The notes below the pieces were generated by a model. It saw nothing but the letters and a program-made list of their open reading frames with translations. It was not told the origin of the DNA and searched no databases. Shown here in pieces: positions 16,172-25,700 of a stretch of 64,000 bases of DNA. The translations under genes and the position numbers were made by a program. Numbering within the stretch: position 1 is the first letter of the stretch; every line of letters begins with the position of its first letter. Source of the stretch: Methanolinea mesophila. Lineage in GTDB: Archaea; Halobacteriota; Methanomicrobia; Methanomicrobiales; Methanospirillaceae. The stretch covers positions 124,001 to 188,000 of the forward strand of contig NZ_JAGGKR010000001.1 of assembly GCF_017873855.1 (NCBI RefSeq). The letters run 5' to 3'.

Positions 16172-16744
16172 GTGCGGTAGGTTTCAAGCCTCGGTGCGGC
16201 CTCTTCAGGTGTCAGGCCGATGAAAGAGCGGGATAGTTTCTTATCCAGTTCTTAGGCCGTGAGCATCTCCCCCGCGGACTCGCGGTCTCGATCCCGTATA
16301 TTTTCCGGCTTCCTGGCGTGCATTTTCATCTCCCGGATCGCGGGAATGGTCTCACTCCGGTCAACCAGGATCTTGTCTTGTGGTAATCCGGGCAATCCCG
16401 CCGGTTTACATCCTGACAAAACCCACATGTGACCGGTCATCATCATGTGATCGACCATAGGGTCATACCGACTGTGCCTGTCACGGTACCATTTTAAGAA
16501 TGTTTCCCAGGATTACGGGTGTCGCCGGGCCTGCGTTATCATTCCCGGCACCCCTGCATGTGTCAGGGTAATGAATAGAAGTTCCGATGGGAGCGTATGC
16601 AGGTGCCGCATGGACAAAATATATATGCTTGCCACACGGTATCCGGGCTGATCATCTGCCTTCCGGGGGAATGTGGGAGAAGAACCGGTTCCGGGTCCTT
16701 TCATTCTTCTTTCGGCAGACGCATCGTAATCGGAGGTGATCCAC
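16172..16744. other. Intergenic region with promoter of the repeat lipoprotein
   Basis: No intact gene is seen. A minus-strand ORF at 16252-16458 may be more decayed sequence linked to the ATPase remnant, but it gives no firm match. A TATA-like AAATATATATGC lies at 16617-16628, about 120 bases before the lipoprotein start. Confidence 0.45.
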
Positions 16745-18100
16745 ATGAACAGGTACGCGGGCACCATTGTCCTTCTCGCATTCCTGCTGGTTACCCTGGG
16801 GACCGCGTCAGGTTGCATCAGCACAATGGATACCGCAGGCACGGGATTCCCCCTCCAGAATGACACCCCTCCGGTACCTGCACAGGAATCCGCCGTCGTC
16901 AACCTCACTGGTAATCAACCGGATTATTCAGCAGGATCTGAGAACGAATCCATGCCGGCAGACGAAGCCCCGCAGGAGAATTCATCCTTTACGGGCACAC
17001 TCGTTAATTACTCCCTGAATGAATCCCTCATTATCCCCGCCGACGGATCCGGCAACTCAAATCTTTCAGGGGAACTGTCGAACGATTCCCTCAACGAATC
17101 CCTCATTATTCCCGCCGACGGGTCCGGCAACTCAAATCTCTCAGGGGAACTGTCGAACAATTCCCTCAACGAATCCCTCATCATTCCCGCCGACGGGTCC
17201 GGCAACTCAAATCTTTCAGGGGAACTGTCGAACAATTCCCTCAACGAATCCCTGACCTACCAGGAAGAAGGATCAGCAAACACCACTCTGACCGGTGATC
17301 AGGAAACCTCACTGCGCCTTGAGGTGATCCGCTTCCTCCCGTCAACTCCGCCGGTTTCATCCAGGTTCGCATTCCCCCTCAACGGGACGTTATCCGCAGG
17401 GATATCCGGGATTTCCTCCCGCCAGGTCGAGTATGCATGGGATATCAACGGGGACGACTACCCGGAGTATACCTCAGAAAACCCGGCCCACTCCTACGGG
17501 GCCCCCGGCGAATACGAGGTTACGCTCACTGTTATCGACACCACAAGCGGGCGTAACGCTACCCGGACCGACCTTCTCTGGGTCCCTGAATACCTTGTGC
17601 CGCTCCACCCTGGGTGGAACTTTATCTCGGTACCGCGGGAGCTCGCACCATACGCCATCCTCGGAAAGATCATGGACCTGAACCTCACCGGAAACCACCC
17701 GGTGCTCGGGTATCAGCCACTGACCGGGTGGGAACCGCTTGATGGCGGGACGCGGGTCAGGCCGCTTGACGGGATCTGGATCTATTCCACGGAAGAGAGC
17801 GAACTCTCGTTGATCTTCAGCACCGATCCCGCGCACCCCCCGGCGGTCAAGGAGCTCTTCTCCGGGTGGAATGCCGTCGGTTTCACCGATATCGCACCGG
17901 TCCCGGCAAACGAGACTCTTTCATCCCTGGGCGACCTGTGGACCAGTTGCACCGGGTATAACGCTTCAACCCAGACGTATGACTCTTCGATACTCAGGGA
18001 TTCGAAGGGAGCGAGCAATGATTCCGGCCTGCTTCGCCCCGGCCAGGGTTATTGGGTGTACGTCTCCGGAAACGGAACTCTTGCAGCCATCGGAGCATGA
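16745..18100 (+). CDS. Secreted lipoprotein with tandem Asn/Ser repeats, PKD-like domain and GWN module
   Basis: A 451-residue exported protein starting at the ATG preceded by a near-perfect GGAGGTGATC ribosome site. The hydrophobic signal ends in LGTASGC, a lipobox that could anchor it to the membrane by the cysteine. Residues about 90-170 hold three near-identical 25-residue repeats (SLNESLIIPADGSG...) full of N-x-S sequons. A PKD-like domain follows (EYAWDINGDDYPEY, ENPAHSYGAPGEYEVTLTV). The C-terminal 165 residues form a bipartite module, HPGWNFISVPRELAP to GQGYWVYVSGNGT, also found in three other proteins here. It is probably a glycosylated surface protein; its function is unknown. Confidence 0.85.
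   Translation: MNRYAGTIVLLAFLLVTLGTASGCISTMDTAGTGFPLQNDTPPVPAQESAVVNLTGNQPDYSAGSENESMPADEAPQENSSFTGTLVNYSLNESLIIPADGSGNSNLSGELSNDSLNESLIIPADGSGNSNLSGELSNNSLNESLIIPADGSGNSNLSGELSNNSLNESLTYQEEGSANTTLTGDQETSLRLEVIRFLPSTPPVSSRFAFPLNGTLSAGISGISSRQVEYAWDINGDDYPEYTSENPAHSYGAPGEYEVTLTVIDTTSGRNATRTDLLWVPEYLVPLHPGWNFISVPRELAPYAILGKIMDLNLTGNHPVLGYQPLTGWEPLDGGTRVRPLDGIWIYSTEESELSLIFSTDPAHPPAVKELFSGWNAVGFTDIAPVPANETLSSLGDLWTSCTGYNASTQTYDSSILRDSKGASNDSGLLRPGQGYWVYVSGNGTLAAIGA
17012..17254 (+). repeat. 75-bp tandem repeat, three full copies plus a partial
   Basis: Units begin at 17012, 17087 and 17162, each encoding 25 residues (S-L-N-E-S-L-I-I-P-A-D-G...). A fourth, truncated copy of 18 bases starts at 17237. 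Copies two and three differ by only a few bases, which points to recent expansion. Confidence 0.95.
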
Positions 18101-18197
18101 TTCTTTTGTCCCGCGAAAAAAACGGTTATCCGCCCCTGCCTGGAGGGGACTTCTCCGAGGAAGGGGAAGGCAGCGCCCGGGCTTTTCTGCCCGCGCT

Positions 18198-18440
18198 TCA
18201 GGCGCTCTCTTTAAGAATTCGTTTCAGTTCCGGGACATCAGCGACACGACCGGAGACTTTCAGCTCCCCGTCCACTGCGAGCGCCGGGGTGAGCATCACC
18301 CCGCGGTCAATTATCTCGGTGATGTCATCCACTTTCCTGACCTCGGCCTCGATCCCGAGCTCCTTTACCGCGATCTCCACGTTCTTCAGCAAACGCGTGC
18401 ATTTCATGCAACCCGTTCCGATCACTTCGATTGTTTTCAT
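18198..18440 (-). CDS. Small thioredoxin-fold protein (redox-active disulfide type), copy 1
   Basis: An 80-residue single-domain protein: strand KTIEVIGTGCMKCTRLLKNV with a CxxC active site (CMKC), then GVMLTPALAVDGELKVSGRV with the cis-Pro TPAL motif, and a final helix. This is the archaeal/bacterial small thioredoxin or 'redox-active disulfide protein 2' family, which may shuttle electrons to metalloid or metal enzymes. It is the last gene of a four-gene minus-strand cluster headed by a permease, and is paralogous to the gene just upstream. Confidence 0.85.
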   Translation of the reverse strand: MKTIEVIGTGCMKCTRLLKNVEIAVKELGIEAEVRKVDDITEIIDRGVMLTPALAVDGELKVSGRVADVPELKRILKESA

Positions 18441-18483
18441 AGATATACCCCTGTAGATTCCGCCGTCCTTTTTCCTTTATTGG

Positions 18484-18720
18484 TCATTCCTGTATCATCT
18501 CCTCGATCTCCTCCACGCAGGGGATTCTTCCCTCAGCCCTTATAACCCCGTCGATAACCAGGGCAGGAGTGAGCATAACTCCCCGATCGGCGATGGAATT
18601 TATGTCTTTTACCTGGATAACCTCCGCATCCGCCCCGGTCTTTTTCACCGCCTCGAGGACGTTCGCATGCATCCTGCTGCACTTCACGCACCCGGTCCCG
18701 AGCACCTCGATCCTGATCAT
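18484..18720 (-). CDS. Small thioredoxin-fold protein, copy 2
   Basis: A 78-residue protein closely like the next gene downstream: IRIEVLGTGCVKCSRMHANV with CVKC in the active site, and DRGVMLTPALVIDG with the same cis-Pro motif. The two genes are 43 bp apart and probably arose by tandem duplication. They lie in the permease operon and could supply it or a partner enzyme with reducing power (inference). Confidence 0.85.
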   Translation of the reverse strand: MIRIEVLGTGCVKCSRMHANVLEAVKKTGADAEVIQVKDINSIADRGVMLTPALVIDGVIRAEGRIPCVEEIEEMIQE

Positions 18721-18732
18721 CGCTGTTCTCCC

Positions 18733-19005
18733 TCAGGCCCCCGGGGGCCTGTACTCGCGGTACTCCCTGAGGAGAGCCTCGGCATATGCGGGTGCAGCCG
18801 CCCGCGGGACGTAATTGTACACCTTTACTTTCTCAAGGAGGGTTTCCTTAAGGCGGGCTTCATCCGATATTCCCAGTGCGTTTACCTCCGAAAATACCTT
18901 CTCCATCATGGCAATCCCGGTGGGTATGCCGTTGACGGATATGGTCTTTACCTGCCGGAGGGCGTCAGCCGCACAGCAGGGCGGTTTATCATAGAGATTT
19001 GTCAT
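18733..19005 (-). CDS. Small permease-linked protein with vicinal cysteines
   Basis: A 90-residue protein that I do not recognise by family. Near the N-terminus it has KPPCCAADAL, a vicinal cysteine pair of the sort that binds thiophilic metals or arsenic(III). The rest is mixed helix and strand (VNGIPTGIAMMEKVF; RLKETLLEKVKVYNYVP). It lies 6 bp downstream of the permease gene and 12 bp upstream of a thioredoxin-like gene, so it is almost surely cotranscribed with both. Confidence 0.75.
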   Translation of the reverse strand: MTNLYDKPPCCAADALRQVKTISVNGIPTGIAMMEKVFSEVNALGISDEARLKETLLEKVKVYNYVPRAAAPAYAEALLREYREYRPPGA

Positions 19006-19011
19006 CGCGGT

Positions 19012-20091
19012 TCACAACCCCAGCGCCCCGAAGAGGTAACCCCCCACAGTGGCGAATATGATCACGAGCACGGCATATGCAACCGTCTTCTTCCCCCCGA
19101 TGACCCTGTAGATGACCAGGAGGCTCGGCAGGCTGATGGTAGGGCCGGAGAGGAGGAGTGCGAGTGCCGGTCCTTTTGCCATCACCCCAGAGAGGTACCC
19201 CAGCGTCGTCCCGATGATCGGGACCTCCAGAAGGGTGGGCATGTAAAGAATTGCCCCCACGAGCGCAGCCAAAAAGCATGAGAACAGGTCGTTCGACCCG
19301 AAGTAAGGCTGGAACGTCTCCGGGGGGAGAAAATACGCAAGCACCCCGAGGGCAAAGGTCCCCACGATAAGGAGGGGCAATATCTTCTTCGTAAGGTCCC
19401 AGGTTTCCAGCCCCCAGATGGTCACCTCGTCCCGGGTGAAGTAATAGATAAGCAGCACCGCGATACCCATAGTCAGGAAGTAGACGACGAACAGCCGGAC
19501 AAGCACGTCCAGGAACCCTGAAGTCGCCACCAGGAGCACCGCGACGAGAAGAACGAAGAAGAGCGGCACCACCCAGCGGGGGCGTTCCTCCTCGCAGGGC
19601 GCGGCGTCGGAGCGGGGAGCACCGCTCCCTTTCTTCTGTCCGTCCTGGACTTCGTGCCGGAAGAGCCAGGCCATGATCAACCCGATGGCGATCGCACTCA
19701 CCACCGCGACCACCGCACGGGCGAATCCGAGGTCAAGGCCCAGGACATTTGCGGTATAGACGATTGCGAGGATATTTATCGCAGGCCCGGCGTAAAGGAA
19801 GGTGATCGCGGGTCCGAGTCCGGCGCCTTTCTTCAGGATTCCCGCGAACATGGGGAGGATGGTGCAGGAGCACACCGCAAGGACCGTCCCGGATACCGAG
19901 GCGATACCATAGGCGACGGATTTCTTTGCATCGGGACTGAAATATTTTAGAATTGCCTCTTTTTTGAGGAATGCAGCGATCCCGCCGGCAATGAAGAATG
20001 CCGGCACAAGGCAGGTCAGCACGTGCTGGCTAAGATAGGAATACAGGGTATCCCAGCCGGCAAGAAGCGAGCCGGTGAGGGGGTCAGTCAT
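19012..20091 (-). CDS. Two-part permease (DUF318/COG0701; ArsP or SO_0444-like)
   Basis: A 359-residue membrane protein with eight to ten hydrophobic helices in two similar halves split by a hydrophilic loop (residues about 150-175, EVQDGQKKGSGAPRSDAAP). The first half has SGTVLAVCSCTILPMFAGI, the cysteine-bearing signature of this permease family; the second repeats GAILYMPTLLEVPIIGTTLG and GLLSGPTISLPSL-like sequence. Members export organoarsenicals or are linked to copper and arsenic stress. Here the partners are two CxxC thioredoxins and a CC-protein. GGAGG lies 9 nt before the ATG. A perfect palindrome at 20209-20230 is the likely repressor site. Confidence 0.85.
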   Translation of the reverse strand: MTDPLTGSLLAGWDTLYSYLSQHVLTCLVPAFFIAGGIAAFLKKEAILKYFSPDAKKSVAYGIASVSGTVLAVCSCTILPMFAGILKKGAGLGPAITFLYAGPAINILAIVYTANVLGLDLGFARAVVAVVSAIAIGLIMAWLFRHEVQDGQKKGSGAPRSDAAPCEEERPRWVVPLFFVLLVAVLLVATSGFLDVLVRLFVVYFLTMGIAVLLIYYFTRDEVTIWGLETWDLTKKILPLLIVGTFALGVLAYFLPPETFQPYFGSNDLFSCFLAALVGAILYMPTLLEVPIIGTTLGYLSGVMAKGPALALLLSGPTISLPSLLVIYRVIGGKKTVAYAVLVIIFATVGGYLFGALGL

Positions 20092-20208
20092 CCCGGGCAG
20101 GCCTCCTTCACCGGGACTCTCCCCACACCTTTCCGCGTATCCTTCATTCCATATTCCTCATCGCATATACCTCGTGCACCCCGGGTGTCCGGTGTGGGAG
20201 GGGTTCAC

Positions 20209-20230
20209 TATTTCAACTATATTTGAAATA
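20209..20230. promoter_or_regulatory. Palindromic operator upstream of the permease operon
   Basis: Perfect inverted repeat TATTTCAA-N6-TTGAAATA, centred about 130 bases upstream of the permease start. The TTCAA-N6-TTGAA form is like the sites of ArsR/SmtB-type metalloregulators. No such regulator gene is in the window. Confidence 0.6.
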
Positions 20231-20341
20231 TTCCGGTATAAACCTTATCACCCGGATGTATTTCCGTCCGGGGGCCGGCGTTATCATTCACCGGGCCGGG
20301 CCGGCAGTTTCAAAAAATGTTGTTTGAACCGGAATCCCTGC

Positions 20342-21475
20342 CTACCGCCCGGTTCCGGACTTGGGACGCGGGACCATATACACATTCTTCGTGACCAGGT
20401 AGCCTACCAGCGTGGCCACGATCACGACGAGGATGATCCCCCACTGGAAAAAGATGAGGATAAGGAGCGGGATCACCACGAATGGTGACTTGAGGATGCA
20501 GACGATCATTCCTGCCATGACCGCGGTGATGCCAACCGTCAGCGGGATGACGGGAAATACGAGGCTTATTGCCATCCCGAGGGTCCCACCGGCAAAAATC
20601 AGGGGAAAGATTGGGCCGCCTTTGAATATCGTGGCCATGCACCATGTACTCGCGAGGATCTTCGCCACCACCAGGAGAAACAACGTGGCCGCCCCGAGCG
20701 CAGCCCCCTCGATGAGTACCGTCTGGAATTCATACTGACCGGAGAAGAGGATCAGCGGAGCAGCAATACCCAGGAGGCCCAGCACAAGTCCGCCGAGAAC
20801 TCCCCGGAGAACCGGTCTCCCGGCCAGGGGGGTCATCGCGCGGGAGAAGATACGGTAAGAATATACCAATGCGAGACCGGCGACACCCCCTATGAGACCA
20901 AGCACGGCGGCATAGAGGAGGTCGATCGGAATGAACTCCGCATAGGAAGGAACAGGATACAGCGCTCCGGACGTGGTCGCGGTCGCCCCCAGGAATACCC
21001 CGAACCCGACCAGGGCTCCGCTGATCCCGATCAGGCTCAGTATTCTGATATTTTTTGTCGTATCCTTCGTTTTATCACCGGACCAGGTCCCCACGCTCCC
21101 GCCCATATCGACGGCCGCCATCTCGGGTCCGAGGCTTGCGCCGAAGATCAGGGATAAGAATATCGCAAGCAGCCCCCCGGGGAGGTACTTTGGTTCGAAC
21201 CTCCCCGACTCCCGGAACATGAACAGGGTCTGCTGGAGAAGCCCGACATGATCGCCAAAATGCCGGAGTGTCAGTCCGACCACAAGTCCCCCGAGGATCG
21301 TCATCGCCAGGATGAAGAACGGACTGTACCGGGTCCCCTGCCAGATGAATCCTGTCACTGTCGTCTGGGCGGCAAGGAATACCACCATTGCGCCTGTAGT
21401 GACCAGGAACAGGAGTAGTGCGACCACGAAAAACTTCCCCGAGGGCATGGGTCCGCGTAGGCGGGGAATTTTCAT
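20342..21475 (-). CDS. ClC-family chloride channel/transporter
   Basis: A 377-residue membrane protein with about ten hydrophobic segments. It has ClC ion-pathway motifs: GASLGPEMAAVD in place of the classic GREGP region, and FKGGPIFPLIFAGG matching the GxFxP motif near the second half. The gating glutamate could be the E in GPEM. It lacks the cytoplasmic CBS domains. It should move chloride or another anion, perhaps with proton exchange. The family is clear but the length is slightly short. It stands alone; the permease operator region lies just beyond its 3' end. Confidence 0.85.
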   Translation of the reverse strand: MKIPRLRGPMPSGKFFVVALLLFLVTTGAMVVFLAAQTTVTGFIWQGTRYSPFFILAMTILGGLVVGLTLRHFGDHVGLLQQTLFMFRESGRFEPKYLPGGLLAIFLSLIFGASLGPEMAAVDMGGSVGTWSGDKTKDTTKNIRILSLIGISGALVGFGVFLGATATTSGALYPVPSYAEFIPIDLLYAAVLGLIGGVAGLALVYSYRIFSRAMTPLAGRPVLRGVLGGLVLGLLGIAAPLILFSGQYEFQTVLIEGAALGAATLFLLVVAKILASTWCMATIFKGGPIFPLIFAGGTLGMAISLVFPVIPLTVGITAVMAGMIVCILKSPFVVIPLLILIFFQWGIILVVIVATLVGYLVTKNVYMVPRPKSGTGR

Positions 21476-22256
21476 GAATCCCCCGCCATAGAGGAGGCGA
21501 TCAGCGTACCTGCATAAACTCCCCGTCCGCCGTCCACCACGGGGGTTTTACCGGAACGCCTGAATGAAAGCCCCTGCATCAGTTTCGTCGTCATTCGATA
21601 CTCCCGTGGGCCGAACATGCGAAGATCATGGTAGCGTATCTGGGAATTCAGGGGTTATATTTTTTCATGACGAGGTCGTGAACCATTGGCCGCTGATCCA
21701 CGGTGTGCCTGACGGATATACGGTGAATCCGGGGCTGCCCAGGGAGGAGGGAAATCGGTTCGTTCTTAAGAGCGATTAAATTGTTACTCACTCCATAGGA
21801 GTTGTTTTTCCAGGATATGAACCGGTATCCCGGTCCATCGTAACGAGGGGATCCTGCCCTTTACAAGGCACACTGTGAAGGCGACCCCCATGACGAGATC
21901 GTTTCGTGGGAATCGGCACCCGGACTGCGGGCGCATCACGCTTTTTGTTACCGCAGTGATTGCCTGAAACCTTCCTGCCCCGGCAACGGTAGGTTCCACA
22001 AATCATGAGAAAATTGTGTATTTTCGGCAGATCCCTCTACCAGTTGGAAATTACCAGATTTCCGGACGATGGTGATTCGATCCGGCCGCGGGGTCCTATC
22101 TTCCTTCATCGACACGTTCATGAACTTTTTCCAATGGAATTTCCTCTTTTCGGAGTGTAAATTGAGGGTAAAACTCCACATGGTAGTAAGAGAAGCCACC
22201 GTTTTGGGGATATATATAAATACCAGCAGCTCTTTTAGTATTTTGAGGTAATCAAG
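21476..22256. other. Long intergenic region before the histone gene
   Basis: Nearly 780 bases without a recognisable gene. Short ORFs around 21564-21779 and 21784-22199 have no family features. The end holds the histone promoter. Confidence 0.5.
22211..22222 (+). promoter_or_regulatory. TATA box of the histone gene
   Basis: TATATATAAATA lies 35-46 bases upstream of the GTG start, in an AT-rich patch of an otherwise GC-rich region, a typical strong archaeal promoter. Confidence 0.75.
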
Positions 22257-22463
22257 GTGGCAGATTTACCTATCGCTGCAGTCGTAAGGATTGCCAAGCA
22301 GAACGGAGCAGAGAGAGTCGGTAGCGATGCCGCGGCTGCTCTTGTCGCAAAGACCGAAGACTACATTGCAAACCTGGTCAAGGAAGCAAACCGGCTTGCG
22401 ATGCACGCAGGCAGAAAGACTATCAAGGAAGAGGACGTGGATCTCGCGGCAAAGTCCGCGTAA
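22257..22463 (+). CDS. Archaeal histone
   Basis: A 68-residue histone-fold protein. The three-helix layout is plain: ADLPIAAVVRIAKQNGAERV, the long central helix SDAAAALVAKTEDYIANLVK, and GRKTIKEEDVDLAAK, with the RKT loop that contacts DNA. It packages chromosomal DNA as HMf-type dimers and longer oligomers. The start is GTG at 22257, with GAGGT seven bases upstream. The short size and absence of tails are normal for the family. Confidence 0.97.
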   Translation: MADLPIAAVVRIAKQNGAERVGSDAAAALVAKTEDYIANLVKEANRLAMHAGRKTIKEEDVDLAAKSA

Positions 22464-22748
22464 ATCCACCCTCTCTTTCTTTCGTTTCCTGGAATTTTAA
22501 AAGCCCTGGCGGAAGCGCTCTTTTCGTGAACAATCACGCCCCTGGATGAATACCGCGATCATCCTCCTGATCATGGCCCAGGTACTTTCCCTGGCCGATC
22601 GACTGGTCGGGGAAATTGAGAGAACCCGGCATCCCGGTAAAAACATAAATTTCGCCTGGGTTTAACGTCATCTCCGTCACACGGGATCACAGGGCTTCCC
22701 GGGATTGATCAGTACCGCCCTTGGAGGACTCACCGGGGAAGGGACGGG

Positions 22749-25700
22749 TCAGGAGAACGTATCCCCTGCCGGGATTGTGAATGCGAAGGTCGAACCCTTA
22801 CCGATATCGGATTCCACCCATATCCTCCCTCCATGTCGTTCCACGATCCTCCGGGAGATCGCGAGCCCGATACCGGTTCCCGGGTACTGCTCCTTGGTGT
22901 GAAGCCGCTTGAAGATCTCAAATATGGTCTCGGCATAGTCAGGATCGATCCCTATCCCGTTGTCCCGGACTGAAAAGACCCAGAACTCATCCTTACGGGT
23001 GGCTCCAATCCGGATCCAGGGGACATCCTCCCCCCTGAACTTGATCGCGTTGGAGATCAGGTTCTGGAATACCTGGGCGATCTGCGTGCGGTCCACAGGG
23101 ACCGTGGGAAGATATCCCACCTCGATCCTCGCCCCGCTCTCCTTCGTGGAGACCGAGAGGCTTTTGAGGGCATCCTCCACCACTACGTTCATGTCGGTCG
23201 GGGCAAGCGGTCTTGCCCTTGAATTGATCCTGGAGAACTCGAGGAGGTCGTTTACCAGGGCGTCCATCCTTTTTCCGCCCTCGACCACGTAATCGATGAA
23301 CTCGTCCGCATCGGCATCGAGTTTTCCCTGGTAGCGCTGCTGGAGCAGCTGGGAGAAACTCGTCACCATGCGAAGCGGTTCGCGGAGGTCGTGGGACGCC
23401 ACGTACGCGAAACGCTCCAGTTCTTCGTTCGATCTCGCGAGCTCTTCGGCTTTCCTCCGAAGTCTTGCGTCCATCTCTTTCCGGCCCGTGATATCCTGCC
23501 CCTGGGCGATCACGGAGTGGACGGTGGTCCCGTCCGGTTCGTACAACGTGGCAGAGTTCCACAACACCGTCCGAATCTCCCCGGTGTTCGTAACAACCGG
23601 GATTTCCACGGATTCCCACCGCTCTCCCTTCGAGGTCTTCCGGATCAGGTTCATGTTCGCATCCCTGCATCTGCCGGGAAACAGGCTCTCGAGGGGCATT
23701 CCCACCACTTCCTCCGCATTTTTCCCTACAAGTACCTCGAACGCCCGGTTGAACCGTGTGATCCGGTACTCAGGGTTCCATACGATGATCGGGGCATTGG
23801 CATATCCGATCAGGTTCTCCAGGTACTGTGTAGTCTCCCGGAGCGTGCGTTCGCTCTTCCCGAGTTCGTCCAGGTTCTGGCGGAGCTCTTCCTCCTTCTC
23901 CGCGAGGTCCTCGTTCAGGACGACAAGTTCCTCGTTCTTGGCGGCAAGTTCCTGGTTCTTGGCGGCAAGTTCTTCGGCCGCCCGGATCCTCCCGGTGATA
24001 TCGTGCACCATTCCGACCGACCTGATGATCGAGCCTGTCCCGTCCCGGTAATGTTCGCACTTTTCGTGGACAGATCTCACCTCGCCGGTGTCTTTCCGTA
24101 CGATCCTGTGCTCGATCTCGTAGTGATCCACGCCCTCGCGAAGGGACCCCAGGTATGCAGCGTCCACCGCGTCGCGATCATCAGGGTGCACCGCGTCCAG
24201 GAAGGCCTCATATGTCGCGCCGAATACACCCGGTTCGAGGCCGAATATCCGGTACACTTCATCCGACCAGGTAAGACGGTTGGTACGCACATCAAGATCC
24301 CAGCTCCCGAGGTGGGCAATTGATTCCGCTTTGGAGAACAGTATTGTACTCTCACGGAGCGCACGTTCGCCTCTCACGATCTCATCATAGTTCTGGCGCA
24401 GTTCTTCCTCGATCTCGGCAAGCTCTTCATAGAGGACGTTCAGTTTCCGGTTCATATCCGAGAGTTCGGTGTTTTTCCGGAGCAGCTCCTCTTCCACCCT
24501 CCGTTTTGCGGTGATGTCACGGATGGTCTCGATGGCCCCGATGGTTCTGCCCTCGTCGTCCCTGATCACCGATGCTTTTGCCCAGAGATGTGCTCCGCTT
24601 CCGTTATTGAACCCGGGAGCGAACGTCTCGGCGATCACGACGTCATCGCGGTCCTCGAAGATATCGTAAAGATGCCCGATGTCCCGCTTTCCGGTGATGA
24701 CGAAGTCATTCAGCATAGGCCTCTCCTCCCCGTAGAACGGGATGGAGTACAGGTAGTTCCCCTTCCCGAGGATATTCTCCTTCGGGACAGAAGTCATCGT
24801 CTCAATTGCCCTGTTCCAGGCGATGACCTGCTGGCGGTCGTCAAGGACAAAGGTCGCGTCCGGGAGGAACTCGATGATGTCCATCAGCTCACGATGGGAT
24901 TTTTTCAGATCCCGTTCGGCCACCTTCATCCTGGTGATGTCCCTTGAGGTGACCAGCGCGGTCTTCTGGTCTCCGCTCTCGTCGCGTAACGGATGGATGG
25001 TATAAAGCCGCCACCTGATCCCTTCCGGATCGCGGAAGACATTCTCCCCGGTCTTCGATGTCCCGGTCAGAAATGCAGCGGCGAGGTCTGCCCGGAATGA
25101 CCCGATGGATTCCATCACCACGCCTGCCCGGTCCCAGATATCCTCGACCGATCTCCCGCAAAGATCGGCGGGCTCACCGGAAACTGCCTTTGCCACCGCG
25201 GCATTCACATATACACACGTACCGTCCCGGTCCACGATGTACACGAAGTCTTCCATCGAGGATAGTATACCCTGGAGTTTTCTCTCCTGGAAGGCGACCT
25301 TCTCGGAGAACAGGTGAAGTTCATCGTTCTGGGATCTCAGTTCTTCGTTTGCGACCTCGTACTCTTCGTGCAACAGCTGGTAACGGTCCGCAAGGGCCTG
25401 GAGATCTTCTTCGGCCTTCTTTCTCACCGTGATGTCCCGGTTGCTCCCGCGGCGACCGATAAATTCTCCCCGGTCGTCGAACAACGGCCTGCAACAATGG
25501 TTTATCCATCGGATCTCCCCGTCACGGGCTATTATCCGGAAGTCCAGGCAGCAGGTTTCATCCCTGAATTCATGAAAAATTCGATCCCGGTGTTCTTTCA
25601 GGATTCTCCCGTCTTCGGGATGGACGATCGATTCCAACAGGTCCGGGTCCGCAATAAATTCTTCCGGGGAATATCCCGTAATGCGCTCGCACGCCGGAGA

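Noticed and set aside
16252-16458. Small frame with MVDHMMMTGHM, vaguely like the P-type ATPase hinge
   Set aside because: The similarity is too weak and the remainder does not match; kept only as possible decayed sequence.
17012-17254. Tandem repeats as a CRISPR array
   Set aside because: Units are contiguous without spacers and in frame with a secreted protein.
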